DNA of 64,000 bases from Microvirga sp. (GCF_014699075.1 NZ_JACXAB010000007.1:186001-250000); one strand, 5' to 3'. Positions 1 to 8,844 are shown, numbered from the stretch's first letter. Program-made: numbers and translations. The notes: generated by a model from the sequence alone, not told the origin.

Positions 1-338
1 AACCCTTGCAGAACAGCTGGAACGAACGTGGATCACGAATGCGGTTCTGTGCTCCGCACCAAAGTCGGGTGTGGCCCTACCCAAGGCCGTCGAAGTTGCG
101 TGCACCCACACCTACCTCCATCCACAGCTGCAACTTCTCTCGAACGCTTTCGTGATAGCACTTGGGCGCAAGGCCGAACGTCGCTTGCAGCACATTGGGG
201 TCCGCATAGACGCGAGTGCCCAACATCCAAGCGCCCGCCCGAACACGCAACCCGTGGCAACCTGGCAGGCTGCCGCGCGCGCGTTTCAAGCGTGGATCGA
301 CCGCAGATAGAGTCGGAAACGGGAACCCAGGAGATTTC
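1..338. other. left edge of window, no supported gene
   Basis: Short open frames exist on both strands here, but none has a convincing ribosome-binding site or protein-like composition. This is probably the spacer, or a decayed segment, upstream of the small gene starting at 339. No tRNA-Ala is visible here, so the left end of the mobile element must lie outside the window. Confidence 0.4.
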
Positions 339-716
339 ATGTCCGTCAGCGCCGCGTTTGCCCACTTCCACGCCTCCCCTGCTAGCCGACAGAGTTGGTC
401 AGCGTTGAGCCGGGACCGAAAGACGGTGGTGGTGACGATGTGGGAAGACCTGATCATCAACGGGGTCTATGATGTGTTTGCACATGTCGATCTTCCACGG
501 TGGCGCGACACCCTAGGCAACCGCGAGCGCATCGCCAACCTGAAATTCGTTCGCGACAACTGCAACGGCCTCTTCAAGGTCGTCCGGCTTGTGGCGCAAG
601 ACCCAACCCGCTATCCGCGCAGCGTCCTGTACGCGACACCGGATCAGCGAACGTGGATCCTGACGAGCCTTGATGAACAGACTGGTCAGTTTCGGGCCGA
701 GGCAACAGGGCCTTGA
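339..716 (+). CDS. hypothetical protein, 125 aa
   Basis: The frame stays open further upstream (to 216), but the ATG at 339 has an AGGAG five bases before it, and protein-like composition starts there. The product is small and soluble, with no signal peptide or membrane segment. It begins MSVSAAFAHFHASPA and has an aromatic-rich middle (VTMWEDLIINGVYDVFAHVDLPRW) region. I recognise no domain. It lies in the cargo of the integrated element and is followed by 565 bases without a gene, so it is probably monocistronic. Function unknown. Confidence 0.55.
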   Translation: MSVSAAFAHFHASPASRQSWSALSRDRKTVVVTMWEDLIINGVYDVFAHVDLPRWRDTLGNRERIANLKFVRDNCNGLFKVVRLVAQDPTRYPRSVLYATPDQRTWILTSLDEQTGQFRAEATGP

Positions 717-1281
717 TGCCGTTCAGGAGACAGCCCTCAGCCAGGTGCGTCCGGCGCACTTGCGGTGCCGTGCCTCGAGACCGGCGCGGGGTGCGCCGCT
801 CCTCATCAGAACGAGGGTCAAGCGCAAGTGGCTCTCTCGTATAAATACATGTCAGCAGTCGATTCGTTTATCTGGAATCCGCTAAGTCTATATCCCTGGT
901 GACATAAGCTTATATCGTCATCATGTGCCCAAGGTCCGGGCGTACCAAAAATCTAGACCTGCCATGGCCTGATATTTACTCGTCTCGTTTGTGTATGATC
1001 AGATTCAGGTGGATCGCATCCTTGTTTAAATCTATAGAGTTCTGTTCTTAGCCCGTTTGAAAGCGAAACAGCCTTAAGGATACTTCAGCACGGACAGTCT
1101 CGGAAACCGTAGATGTAGGCAGGTGGATCGGACCCAATGCCGTGCGCCGCGTGTCTCCATGGCTCCCCCCATAACTGCCCCCAAAATGCGCCTATTATTC
1201 CCCCAAAAATCGAACCAAATTAGCCGGAGCTTTTGTCGTCGGGATCGTTCAGGGTGGTCACATCAACAGAGGACGACGCCG
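717..1281. other. gene-free AT-rich spacer
   Basis: No supported gene. Positions about 835 to 1080 are clearly richer in A and T than the flanking DNA, which fits recently acquired sequence and probably contains the promoter for the DUF4258 gene at 1282. I could not pick a single convincing promoter. Confidence 0.4.
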
Positions 1282-1602
1282 ATGACGCGAATTTTGATCA
1301 GTGACCATGCCGAGACCCGCGCTGCTCAGCGGGGTGCATCGGAAGAGTGCATTGCGCTTGTGCTTGCCCACGGGGACATCGAGTATCCAGCCGCCTGTGG
1401 CCGTCGGATCGTACGCCTGTCGCACCAAAAGGCAGGGGAACTCCTCACCGACGACGTACCATTCCGTGTGGTCGATCACGCCCGAAGCATAGCGCTTGTG
1501 GTCGGCGCTGCCGATCAGGTCATTACCGTACTCCGCTGCGACCCAACCGCCCCCCGGCGCAAGTTAGACTCACGCTGCCGCCGCCGTAGCAACCGCCGCT
1601 GA
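1282..1602 (+). CDS. DUF4258 domain protein, 106 aa
   Basis: The product has the DUF4258 layout: an N-terminal His/Arg-rich segment (SDHAETRAAQRGASEE), a central strand region, and a C-terminal hydrophobic strand (SIALVVGAADQVITVLR). DUF4258 proteins resemble small toxins of RelE/BrnT-like fold, but a biochemical role is not established for this one. The ATG at 1282 is chosen because the domain starts there; the frame extends upstream to 1123 without protein-like sequence. The gene lies 14 bases before the 626-residue unknown gene, so the two are probably cotranscribed. The basic tail (RRKLDSRCRRRSNRR) is unusual. Confidence 0.65.
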   Translation: MTRILISDHAETRAAQRGASEECIALVLAHGDIEYPAACGRRIVRLSHQKAGELLTDDVPFRVVDHARSIALVVGAADQVITVLRCDPTAPRRKLDSRCRRRSNRR

Positions 1603-1616
1603 CTGGGAGAACCCTG

Positions 1617-3497
1617 ATGGCCCGCGACAACATCATTGATGCCCGCCGCCGTTTTCCGAACCCCGATGTTCAGGGGACAGACGGAACTAACGCCGCAGAA
1701 TTTGCGGCAAACCGGCGGGATAGCCTGCAGCTGACCCGAGCACGTCTCGATGAGGCCGACCGGATTGCCGACGACCTGCGCTCCCGCCCACGGGTGCCGG
1801 TGGTCGATCGCCCGCGCTTGGCCCGCAATCTCGGTCGGATGGTGGAGGCTGCAGGGGAAAGTCAGATCCTCGCCCATATCAACAGCCTGTTCGAGGCAAC
1901 GTTCGGGGCGGAGGGGGCCGTCAACGCTCTCAAGAAGCGCAAGCGCTACCTCAGGCTTTCAAGCGAGGCACTGCCTCCAGCGGACCTGCCTGGGGAGTAC
2001 CACGCGGGCGGGGCCGACTTTGTTCAACTCGCAAGGCAATGGGCTGATCTGAAACCATCAGCCCATCTCCCCCACGTCGACGCCCGGCGGCAAGCTGTCC
2101 TGAACCTGGTCGAAGGCACCACCTTCGACACGCGGGCACGTGCGGCCCTGCGGCGCTCGGAAACGGGTCGCCGGGAGTTCATCGAGCGCATGGGCGATGT
2201 GCTCACCACCATTGAGGCGGCGGTGGACCTTGACCAATACTTCGATGCGGCCTGTAGCCTGCGGCTGACGGCAACCGTCACCGAGGGAGATTACGCCGAC
2301 GCTGGCGGCGGCTTCTTCCTTCAGAACAACACCGCATGGCACGACCTTCGCCTGCGGGAGCCGGACACCTTCGACACCCCCGACAGCGATGTTGTGGGGC
2401 CAAGCGGTGAGGACGGCGACAGGCATGGCAACACGCACTTCCTCGCGCCCAAAGTGCTGCTGGGTTTTATGCTCACGCCCATTGAGATGGAAGATCCCAT
2501 TCCCTATCGGGTGGAACCAAGCCTCCACCTCGTGCATCACGATGATGCCCTTGTTGCAAGCCTATTGGTGAGGTTCGGGCCTGACGGCCTGACCATCTAT
2601 GAAAGCGCAGTGGCGGAGTATCGGGAAAACATCGAGGCCCTGCCCGACTACGACTGGCTCGATATGGACGAGCACATGGATCACGAAGACGCCCGCCGCG
2701 CCTGCGACTTGCGGCTTCGACAGCGCCTTCAGGCCGAACTGCACCTCCCCGAAACGCCTCCCGAACTGCACGACGTGGAGGTTGAGAGAATTCGCAAAGC
2801 CCTTGTGACTCAGCATGGGCCGCAGGCAGCCCGCCTCATTGACGATGCGTCATCGGGTTCATCCGATGATTGGTGGGCGCTTTGGCACTCCCTCAGCAGC
2901 GACGAGGTCCGCCCCGTCGTCTGGGTTGCCCATGCCGTCATGCTCTCCATTTACCGGGAACGCGCGACAGGACGACCGCGCCTTGCATTGACGGTCTCCC
3001 CCGATGAGTCCCGCCTGGAGCACACCATGGTTCTCACCCATCTCCCGCGCCGATCAGCGGGTCGGAGTCTCAGGCTTGGCACCATTGACGACAGTCAGGT
3101 CAGCTACATCGAAAGCCCTGTGGGTGACGGGTACTTAGTTTGGGGGGATGAGTTCGACTTGCGCTTGAACGCCAAGTTCGACTTCGCCAAGGTGCTTCAT
3201 CTCCTCCCGAGCAATGCCGCGCTCGAACTCGCCTTCCTGCCCCTGGGCCGTCCGTCAGAGGGTGTGGCAGAGGCGGTCTTCAAGCCGCTCTTTGATGATC
3301 GCCCATCAGCATTTTCGCCCGCGCCCATCAACACGCTGGCGGGTGCGATATTGCGCAACCTCGCCCATGCCCCTGCCGGGCAGCGCTTAGATGAACTCCT
3401 GTTAACGGATGTCCGCGCCAAAGCGGAAGCCATGAGAGCAGTCGTGGACCGTGAAGAGCAAAGCTATCGGAAGGGAATTGAGCGACTGATGAAATAG
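1617..3497 (+). CDS. large unknown protein, 626 aa
   Basis: A long frame starting with ATG (MARDNIIDARRRFPNP), 14 bases after the DUF4258 gene and so probably in the same operon. It is soluble and acidic, with many Asp and Glu residues, and has no signal peptide or transmembrane segment. The N-terminal 200 residues look helical; the middle (about 230 to 330) is richer in strand-like segments (FLAPKVLLGFMLTPIEME, YRVEPSLHLVHHDDAL). The C-terminal end is helical again (AKAEAMRAVVDREEQSYRK). I recognise no catalytic motif. Its length, context and pairing make it a candidate effector or scaffold of an uncharacterised cargo system, which is inference only. Confidence 0.8.
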   Translation: MARDNIIDARRRFPNPDVQGTDGTNAAEFAANRRDSLQLTRARLDEADRIADDLRSRPRVPVVDRPRLARNLGRMVEAAGESQILAHINSLFEATFGAEGAVNALKKRKRYLRLSSEALPPADLPGEYHAGGADFVQLARQWADLKPSAHLPHVDARRQAVLNLVEGTTFDTRARAALRRSETGRREFIERMGDVLTTIEAAVDLDQYFDAACSLRLTATVTEGDYADAGGGFFLQNNTAWHDLRLREPDTFDTPDSDVVGPSGEDGDRHGNTHFLAPKVLLGFMLTPIEMEDPIPYRVEPSLHLVHHDDALVASLLVRFGPDGLTIYESAVAEYRENIEALPDYDWLDMDEHMDHEDARRACDLRLRQRLQAELHLPETPPELHDVEVERIRKALVTQHGPQAARLIDDASSGSSDDWWALWHSLSSDEVRPVVWVAHAVMLSIYRERATGRPRLALTVSPDESRLEHTMVLTHLPRRSAGRSLRLGTIDDSQVSYIESPVGDGYLVWGDEFDLRLNAKFDFAKVLHLLPSNAALELAFLPLGRPSEGVAEAVFKPLFDDRPSAFSPAPINTLAGAILRNLAHAPAGQRLDELLLTDVRAKAEAMRAVVDREEQSYRKGIERLMK

Positions 3498-3667
3498 TTG
3501 AGGGCGGAATCTGACGAACAGATCCGCGCCAGGGCTGCTTTCATCCCCAAGGGTACGCTCCCGCTCCGTGTCCTTAGGCTTGGAGAGAAGGCAAAGCCAG
3601 TCCTCTGGTGCGGCAGTGGGGGCCAATACTCCCACCTACATGCCTGTCGGGGGTTGAGCATCAAGGC

Positions 3668-3687
3668 GGGCCAGCCACCGCTGGCCC
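3668..3687. other. 8-bp GC-rich stem-loop
   Basis: GGGCCAGC and GCTGGCCC form a perfect 8-bp stem around a CACC loop. It lies in the 270-base spacer between the 626-residue gene and the next gene. There is no T run after it, so it could be a transcript-stabilising or attenuating structure rather than a classical terminator. The rest of the spacer (3498-3767) has no supported gene. Confidence 0.4.
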
Positions 3688-3767
3688 GGGGAACCTGCCC
3701 CTCATTGAGGCATTTAGAACGTTATTCTAAGGAAGCCTTGGCACCACTGAGTCTCAGAGGACACCCG

Positions 3768-4838
3768 ATGACGGAGCAGTTGTGTGACCGCATCAGGATT
3801 GATGTCGAATGGCATCCCTTGACCGAAACGCCGCTGAAAGGGATCCTTGACAGGATATCGAGCAAACCCTGCTTTGCTCCAACGACCTCTGCCAACTGGC
3901 GCGGATATACTGCAGACTGGGAAATCGTAGATCGTCAGTTGTTTCTGGTCCGGCTTAATGGGACCTTGGATCAAACCTTGGTCGGGTCGCTCACCCGAGA
4001 ACAACAACGAGAACTTCAGGGTCTCCTCGGCTCTGACCGGCGTCCGATTTTCGCGGACTGGGTCTCAGGCACCCTCAGCTTTGGCAAAGGTAGGTGGCTC
4101 GAAGTAAGTGACAGCTATTGGGGCACCATGTCGGAGTTTACGGGGTTTATCGAAATTGCAGCCGGTGAGGTGACCCGCCAGTGGGAGGTCGACAATCGGG
4201 CTGCTCACAGCAAGCAGGAACATGACAAGGGTGTTCAGAAGCAGTCGCTGCTCGGCATCAACTATGACCTTGGCGAGAGCGACCTCCTTCAGGCTAGGGC
4301 GGCACTTGCCGACCCTGTTACCTGTGCCAGAGACTGGATTTCATCTGACGATTCACTCAGATTGACAGTGACGGCAATCAAACTGCGCATGGGATCAATC
4401 GCTCTCCGAAAGACTCGCCTTCGGAGAGCACTGTATGACCTGACCCGTGCGTTTTTCGTAAGCCAGGTCGTGGACCGAACAATCCTATCCACCTCCGATT
4501 GTGCGGCACGCCGGAGGTTTGATGTCGCGCTCAGGCACATTGAAGACGCGATGCTTGCGCACAGCATGGTTCGATCTTTCAGAGAAGAAGTCACCGGCCT
4601 AGGAGCAAGCCTCACTGAAACACTTCGTTTCGTACGCTTCCAGCTTAAATACCTCGAAGTGGCGGCAGAACTGACAACCGCCCTAAAGGTCCCTCAAACC
4701 GACGAGGAACGTCTTGAATGGGCCATTGCAGCCATAAAGGCTGCCGAGAGATACATCGAGGATGGAAATTTCTCGCTGCTCGGCGTGGCCCTTGAAGCTG
4801 TCGAATTCGCGGCAGGCGGGAACAACGCAGATGACTAG
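3768..4838 (+). CDS. unknown protein, 356 aa
   Basis: The frame is open from 3498, but the ATG at 3768 has AGAGG seven bases upstream and protein-like sequence starts there (MTEQLCDRIRIDVEWHPLTE). The N-terminal half (residues 1 to about 150) is mixed and rich in aromatic residues. The C-terminal half is almost entirely predicted helix (RKTRLRRALYDLTRAFF through AIAAIKAAERYIED). No signal peptide, membrane segment or known catalytic motif is visible. It follows the 626-residue unknown gene in the same direction. The two may work together, but the 270-base spacer leaves room for a separate promoter. Confidence 0.7.
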   Translation: MTEQLCDRIRIDVEWHPLTETPLKGILDRISSKPCFAPTTSANWRGYTADWEIVDRQLFLVRLNGTLDQTLVGSLTREQQRELQGLLGSDRRPIFADWVSGTLSFGKGRWLEVSDSYWGTMSEFTGFIEIAAGEVTRQWEVDNRAAHSKQEHDKGVQKQSLLGINYDLGESDLLQARAALADPVTCARDWISSDDSLRLTVTAIKLRMGSIALRKTRLRRALYDLTRAFFVSQVVDRTILSTSDCAARRRFDVALRHIEDAMLAHSMVRSFREEVTGLGASLTETLRFVRFQLKYLEVAAELTTALKVPQTDEERLEWAIAAIKAAERYIEDGNFSLLGVALEAVEFAAGGNNADD

Positions 4839-5190
4839 AGCATCGGGCAAAACGCGGATTCACGACGTTGCGCCCCTCCCCGCTGGGCCGCGGTGGGAAC
4901 CAGGCGGGTCCGACAAATCGGCCAATGCTTTAGTACCGTTCGTGCAGGCAGCACCATACCCGAGTCGGAGCGCGAGGGCCGACGGACCCTCAGCATCGCT
5001 GCGCCAGCTACCATTATCGCCAAGGTTGAAAGGATTAGACTTATCACCGGGAAGAAATCTTCGACCAAGGCTTGCTCCACCTCCCTAAACGATGTTCAGC
5101 CGCGAGCATATATAGCCTTCGACGCAAGAATTCAGCAGCCCTGCACACAAGGCGCAATTACGACAGTTGGGGTAGATCGGCGTGGGCTAT
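4839..5190. other. gene-free spacer
   Basis: No supported gene. Short frames on both strands lack ribosome-binding sites and have unlikely composition (many Pro, Arg and Ser). It separates a plus-strand gene from a minus-strand gene that converge on it, so it should contain the 3' ends of both transcripts. I see no clear terminator. Confidence 0.35.
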
Positions 5191-5442
5191 TCAGGGTTTG
5201 GTCTGCTGCTGAGCAGGGCTGGTGCGGTCCTGGCGTCTTGCCTGCAACTCACGCCACCCAAGGATGCGGGCCTGGACGGCCTCCCCCGTTACTCCATTCC
5301 ACCACTCGCCGTCTACGTGCTGACATGGGAATGGAAGGATGTAGGTCCCAACATGATCTTCGGCCAGAACCTGCACCTGTAGGCCAGAGCCTGGATATCC
5401 GTCGGTCTTGAAATCCTTTAACCGGGCAGTTCGCGTCACCAT
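5191..5442 (-). CDS. small conserved-looking hypothetical protein, 83 aa
   Basis: The product begins MVTRTARLKDFKTDGYPG and contains a plausible folded segment of alternating strands (VQVLAEDHVGTYILPFP) ending in a Trp-rich motif (GEWWNGVTGEAVQARILGWRE). This composition is much more protein-like than the overlapping frames on the other strand. It has no membrane segment. Similar short proteins occur as hypotheticals in Hyphomicrobiales, as far as I remember. The C-terminal tail (RRQDRTSPAQQQTKP) looks disordered. Function unknown. Confidence 0.5.
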   Translation of the reverse strand: MVTRTARLKDFKTDGYPGSGLQVQVLAEDHVGTYILPFPCQHVDGEWWNGVTGEAVQARILGWRELQARRQDRTSPAQQQTKP

Positions 5443-5601
5443 GCACTCGCTCCGACCTACTCCAATGCGCCGCTGGATCCATGGAGCAACGCCACCGAAG
5501 AAGCTCTATAGGATCGGGGATGCCCGAGCAGCGAGAGGTTTCCTCATTTGACAGGAATACCTTCATTGCCCCAGGATGCCGAGCCTCCTCCAAGGGGATC
5601 C

Positions 5602-7077
5602 ATGGCTCGCTTCCGGCGATCGGCTCACTACAGGACCAACGCGACCGGCACGACGTTTCCGGTGCGCGCACACGACGTCGTGCGCGACGAGTGGGTGTCG
5701 CCGTCACCGCGCCCTCGCAGGGTGCCCGGCCCGGCCTCCGCCTTCTCAGCGACCCACATCGACGAACCCGGCATTATTTATCCCAACGCCCGCTGCCCCG
5801 AGTGCCGGGAACGCTGCTACTTCTTCAAGGCATCCAACGGCGGGCGGGTCTTCTTCGACACGCTCTGGCCTGACTGGAACAAGCATCCCTGCACCATCTC
5901 CGAGAGGATGCCCGTCATGGACGCCGCTCCCGTTGGAGAGGAGGCCGAGGCCGCTGGGACCGACGCCCTCGACATCGGGGCCTTCGCCAGGCCGGACGGG
6001 ACCGTTATCGCTGTCACGGGCGGGGAGGATAACACCGAGTTTCTTTCCGGGGCGTTTGACTTCTCGCGCAAGTACTTCCCCTGCGCTTGGCTTGAGATGG
6101 ACCGGGAGAGCGGTTCGGGGAAGCTGACCGTGCTCGACGCTGATCTGAAGCCCGTAGAGGTGAAGGTCAGGCGAAGGGGTGGGCCTGGTTCGCTGACCGA
6201 CAGGATTCGGCGGGAACTCTCGACAGGGATGAAGCAGGCGCTGGCGCGGACCTGCCGCCGTATCGAGGGGCTGGACAGGAAGAGGTCCTTCGTGCGCACG
6301 GAACCCGGATGTGGAACGTTCGCCGTCGCAATGGTCGGCGAGAGCCGCGTCATCGTCATTCCCGTGCTCTGCGATCAAGTTCGCTGGGACTGGGGCGACT
6401 TCGACCCCATCGGCAAGTACATGGCGACGACCGCCCTCAGTATCGTGCACCTGCTGGACAGGACCATGCCTTCTGCCGATCCGCTTGCCGCGCAGGAGCA
6501 CATCGTCTTCGCGTTTCATGACCCGTTCGGCTACGTCGCCGAGGGAATGGGGGACCAGCCTTACGTGGAGTCCGACGGGACGCTCGCGCCGAGCGCCTTC
6601 GACTACGACGAGGGTCGCAAGTTGGAAGAGAGATGGCTGGGGAACCTGCGCTGGATTGACCTCGCCGATGATAGCCTCATCGTGATCGAGCACGTGCCCG
6701 TGATTGTCGCGAAGGCGATCGCCATTGAGGATTCATTCTGCGACAAACATTGGCCGAACGATGTTGAGGGGCGCTGGCGGCAGATCGAAGCTCTGTTCTC
6801 GCGCCTTGGGCTGATCGCCCTCTTCCGTGTCGCGCACCAGATGCTTCAGCAAGCCGGATGGGCGTTCGAGCACGATACGTACGACCGCCAGAGCGCGACG
6901 TACCATCCGGCGGAATCCGGGACATCGGCCCGCGTTCTCTTCCACCGCTCGAACGCCACGGATGGCATCTGCTTCCTCATCGGCCCGGACGAGGACGACT
7001 CTGTGAGAGATAACCTGTTCCATGTTCGCGACGCAGCCGGGGTCGCTGACCTCGTCAGGCACCTCACGGGCGGCTGA
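5602..7077 (+). CDS. unknown protein with possible zinc-ribbon, 491 aa
   Basis: The ATG at 5602 has AAGGGGA four bases upstream, better than the in-frame upstream start at 5548. Near residues 58 to 90 there is a Cys pattern (CPEC, then CYFF, then a later Cys in NKHPC) that could bind zinc. The rest is soluble mixed alpha/beta sequence without recognisable catalytic motifs. Asp and Glu are frequent, and a hydrophobic strand SRVIVIPVLCDQVRW sits in the middle. It is monocistronic. The size and zinc-binding segment would suit a nucleic-acid-binding cargo protein, but no function can be assigned. Confidence 0.75.
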   Translation: MARFRRSAHYRTNATGTTFPVRAHDVVRDEWVSPSPRPRRVPGPASAFSATHIDEPGIIYPNARCPECRERCYFFKASNGGRVFFDTLWPDWNKHPCTISERMPVMDAAPVGEEAEAAGTDALDIGAFARPDGTVIAVTGGEDNTEFLSGAFDFSRKYFPCAWLEMDRESGSGKLTVLDADLKPVEVKVRRRGGPGSLTDRIRRELSTGMKQALARTCRRIEGLDRKRSFVRTEPGCGTFAVAMVGESRVIVIPVLCDQVRWDWGDFDPIGKYMATTALSIVHLLDRTMPSADPLAAQEHIVFAFHDPFGYVAEGMGDQPYVESDGTLAPSAFDYDEGRKLEERWLGNLRWIDLADDSLIVIEHVPVIVAKAIAIEDSFCDKHWPNDVEGRWRQIEALFSRLGLIALFRVAHQMLQQAGWAFEHDTYDRQSATYHPAESGTSARVLFHRSNATDGICFLIGPDEDDSVRDNLFHVRDAAGVADLVRHLTGG

Positions 7078-7368
7078 TCAGCAAGCCTGTCCGTTGCACA
7101 GCGTGCTGGCCCCTTGCGGTTCTCAGGCCCGCAGCAAAAACCAGGAGCCTTCTGTTTGCCCCGGGATTGGGTTGGGCTTTGCTAGGTTGGCTTGGTCGTG
7201 CGGCTGATCTGGTTGGCGGATCGGAGCCTATCCAGCCCGTATCGCGTTATTGGCCTTGAAACGCTCGCTACACAGTGTCGAGCGCCGCTTGGGTGTGATG
7301 GCTGGCGCAAAGCCTTGGCTGAATTGCGACGTCGGCTGGGGCGCACAAGGCCAAGCTTGGCTGACTTG

Positions 7369-7397
7369 TTGACAAGATACAACATTTCATGTAACAT
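7369..7397 (+). promoter_or_regulatory. strong sigma-70-like promoter
   Basis: A perfect TTGACA at 7369-7374 is followed after exactly 17 bases by TAACAT at 7392-7397. The downstream gene in this direction is the papain-like protease gene at 7754, leaving an unusually long leader of about 350 bases that holds a hairpin and a short open frame. The stretch from 7078 to this promoter has no supported gene. Confidence 0.55.
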
Positions 7398-7521
7398 GAC
7401 CTTGCCGGGCTGACGCCAAATCAAGCGGGGCTGTTTAGCTTAGCCGTTCAGCCTGGCAATTCGTATAGCGAAGCTTTGCGTACAACATGATCATTGGTCA
7501 GCATTCCGCCGACCGCAGACC

Positions 7522-7539
7522 GGGAGCCGTCAGGCTCCC
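7522..7539 (+). other. leader stem-loop upstream of protease gene
   Basis: GGGAGCC and GGCTCCC pair perfectly around a GTCA loop and are followed by TTAGCATTT. The structure lies in the leader between the promoter at 7369 and the short coupled frame at 7563, so it may act as an attenuator or terminator. The T run is weak. Confidence 0.4.
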
Positions 7540-7562
7540 TTAGCATTTGAGGAGCCACGCTC

Positions 7563-7754
7563 ATGCGTTCTGCCACTCTCCTGTTCAGTTCCGACTGCTC
7601 ACCCCTGACCCTTCCCGAGACGGGGCGCTCAGCCGCCCCTCCTCCGTATCGTCATATCGGAGGGAACTGCCTCGAGAGCTTAAGCTGGGTCTCTGTTGCT
7701 GCTGGCGTGCCGCCGCCGCGTTCACCACCCAAGCCTGCCCCGATGGATCCTTGA
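7563..7754 (+). CDS. possible leader peptide, 63 aa, coupled to protease gene
   Basis: An ATG at 7563 is preceded by GAGGAG nine bases upstream. The frame ends with a TGA that overlaps the ATG of the protease gene as TGATG, which is typical of translational coupling. The predicted peptide is rich in Pro, Ser and Ala and resembles no family I know, so the frame may matter for coupling rather than for its product. It could also be chance. Confidence 0.25.
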   Translation: MRSATLLFSSDCSPLTLPETGRSAAPPPYRHIGGNCLESLSWVSVAAGVPPPRSPPKPAPMDP

Positions 7755-8293
7755 TGCCGAAGCGCAGGCGCGCTTACCGGCAGGGCGATTTCGATGGGCT
7801 GTGCGGTGTCTATGCGATCGTGAACGCGCTTCGGTGTGTTCTCCATCTCCAGGATGAGCAGTGTCAGAGGTTATTTGCGAAGTTGATCAAGGCGCTGGAG
7901 AAGGACTGTGACCACCTTTACCAACCCGTTCTTCATGGGATGTACTTTGGCCAGTTGAAACGGCTTGTTGGTGCGGCAGGTCGGGGGCACATCCAGGGCC
8001 GAAACCTCACGTTCCACGTCCAGTCTCTGCGACTGAAACGCAACCAGCGAAGCCTGTCCTGCCTGTGGGATGCGTTGAATCGGCGGGTGGGTCACACCTG
8101 TGTGGCCATCATCGGCGTCAACGGGGCGACTGACCACTGGTGTGTGGTGTACCGTGTTACGCCGAGAACCCTCTGGCTCTTGGACTCGTCGGGACAAAGC
8201 CGGATCCACCGCTCCCGCTGCACAGTTCGACTCACCACCACTCGCTACTGTCTGGACAGCAATGAAATCTTGCTGATCGAGCGGCACCCTTGA
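7754..8293 (+). CDS. papain-like cysteine peptidase, 179 aa
   Basis: The sequence around residues 10 to 25 (QGDFDGLCGVYAIVNALR) matches the catalytic Cys region of papain-like or C39-like peptidases: Gln10 as possible oxyanion-hole residue and Cys17 as nucleophile. His128 in DHWCVVYRV and Asp144 in WLLDSSG complete a credible triad in the right order and spacing. There is no signal peptide, so it probably acts in the cytoplasm. The ATG at 7754 overlaps the stop of a short upstream frame. The N-terminus is strongly basic (MPKRRRAYRQ). Substrate unknown; it could be a toxin-like or defence effector, or process a phage or plasmid protein. Confidence 0.75.
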   Translation: MPKRRRAYRQGDFDGLCGVYAIVNALRCVLHLQDEQCQRLFAKLIKALEKDCDHLYQPVLHGMYFGQLKRLVGAAGRGHIQGRNLTFHVQSLRLKRNQRSLSCLWDALNRRVGHTCVAIIGVNGATDHWCVVYRVTPRTLWLLDSSGQSRIHRSRCTVRLTTTRYCLDSNEILLIERHP

Positions 8294-8324
8294 TGTGCGA
8301 TCTTATGCGGCTGAACTCTCATGC

Positions 8325-8370
8325 GGACCAGCAAGGCTCCCCATCTTCTCCACTGGAGCCTTGCTGGTCC
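8325..8370. other. 16-bp perfect inverted repeat with 14-base loop
   Basis: GGACCAGCAAGGCTCC at 8325-8340 is exactly complementary to 8355-8370. It begins 32 bases after the protease gene stop. The stem is long and GC-rich enough to stop transcription or protect the mRNA, although no T run follows; it would work in both directions between the converging genes. Confidence 0.6.
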
Positions 8371-8509
8371 CGACTAGGTCAGCAGCCACGTGGCAGAACA
8401 GAGCGCCTGATCGGTTCTGCCGAATGGAAGGAACGAATGACTGCGGCTCGTGCCTTCTAAGCTCGGTGAGTGCGGGTCTATCACACCGCCTCAAGGCAAA
8501 CCCTGCCGC

Positions 8510-8779
8510 TCAAGCCTCTTGGATCTTTGCGACTTCTTCCTCGATGTCATCGGGGTCTAAGCCACCTTGCGTGTAATAGATCCGAATCCAGCTTTCGAGG
8601 TTGTGCCGATTCTGAAATGCAACGGTTACCTTAGCGACACCAAGCGTCGGATCACCGTGTCGCCACGAGTCAGTCACGCACCCGCCAATATGCTTCACCT
8701 CATCCTGAATACGACGGGCAAAGCTCTCAGGCGGCTCCTCATCAATCTCGAAGCCGTTGTAGATGTACTCCTTGGCCAT
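8510..8779 (-). CDS. hypothetical protein, 89 aa
   Basis: The start at 8779 (MAKEYIYNGFEIDEEPPES) is chosen because AGGGGA lies five bases before it; a start at 8806 is possible. The product is small, acidic and soluble. It has a helix with Arg and Glu (FARRIQDEVKHIGG) followed by strands (VAKVTVAFQNRHNLESWIRIYY). The first residues, with Tyr and Phe around a short strand, suggest a small alpha/beta fold. It lies 65 bases downstream of hicB in the same direction and may belong to the same transcript. Function unknown. Confidence 0.55.
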   Translation of the reverse strand: MAKEYIYNGFEIDEEPPESFARRIQDEVKHIGGCVTDSWRHGDPTLGVAKVTVAFQNRHNLESWIRIYYTQGGLDPDDIEEEVAKIQEA

Positions 8780-8844
8780 AAACGTCCCCTGTTCTGAGTG
8801 TCCCATCGGGATGCACTGTCCGCGGGTCCCCTCCCGCAGTCCTG

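Noticed and set aside
12..460. Several overlapping open frames on both strands at the left edge
   Set aside because: None has a ribosome-binding site or typical composition, and they shadow each other in all frames.
7192..7413. 73-residue plus-strand open frame before the protease leader
   Set aside because: It overlaps the promoter at 7369, lacks a ribosome-binding site, and the opposite strand is equally open, so it is more likely a chance frame.
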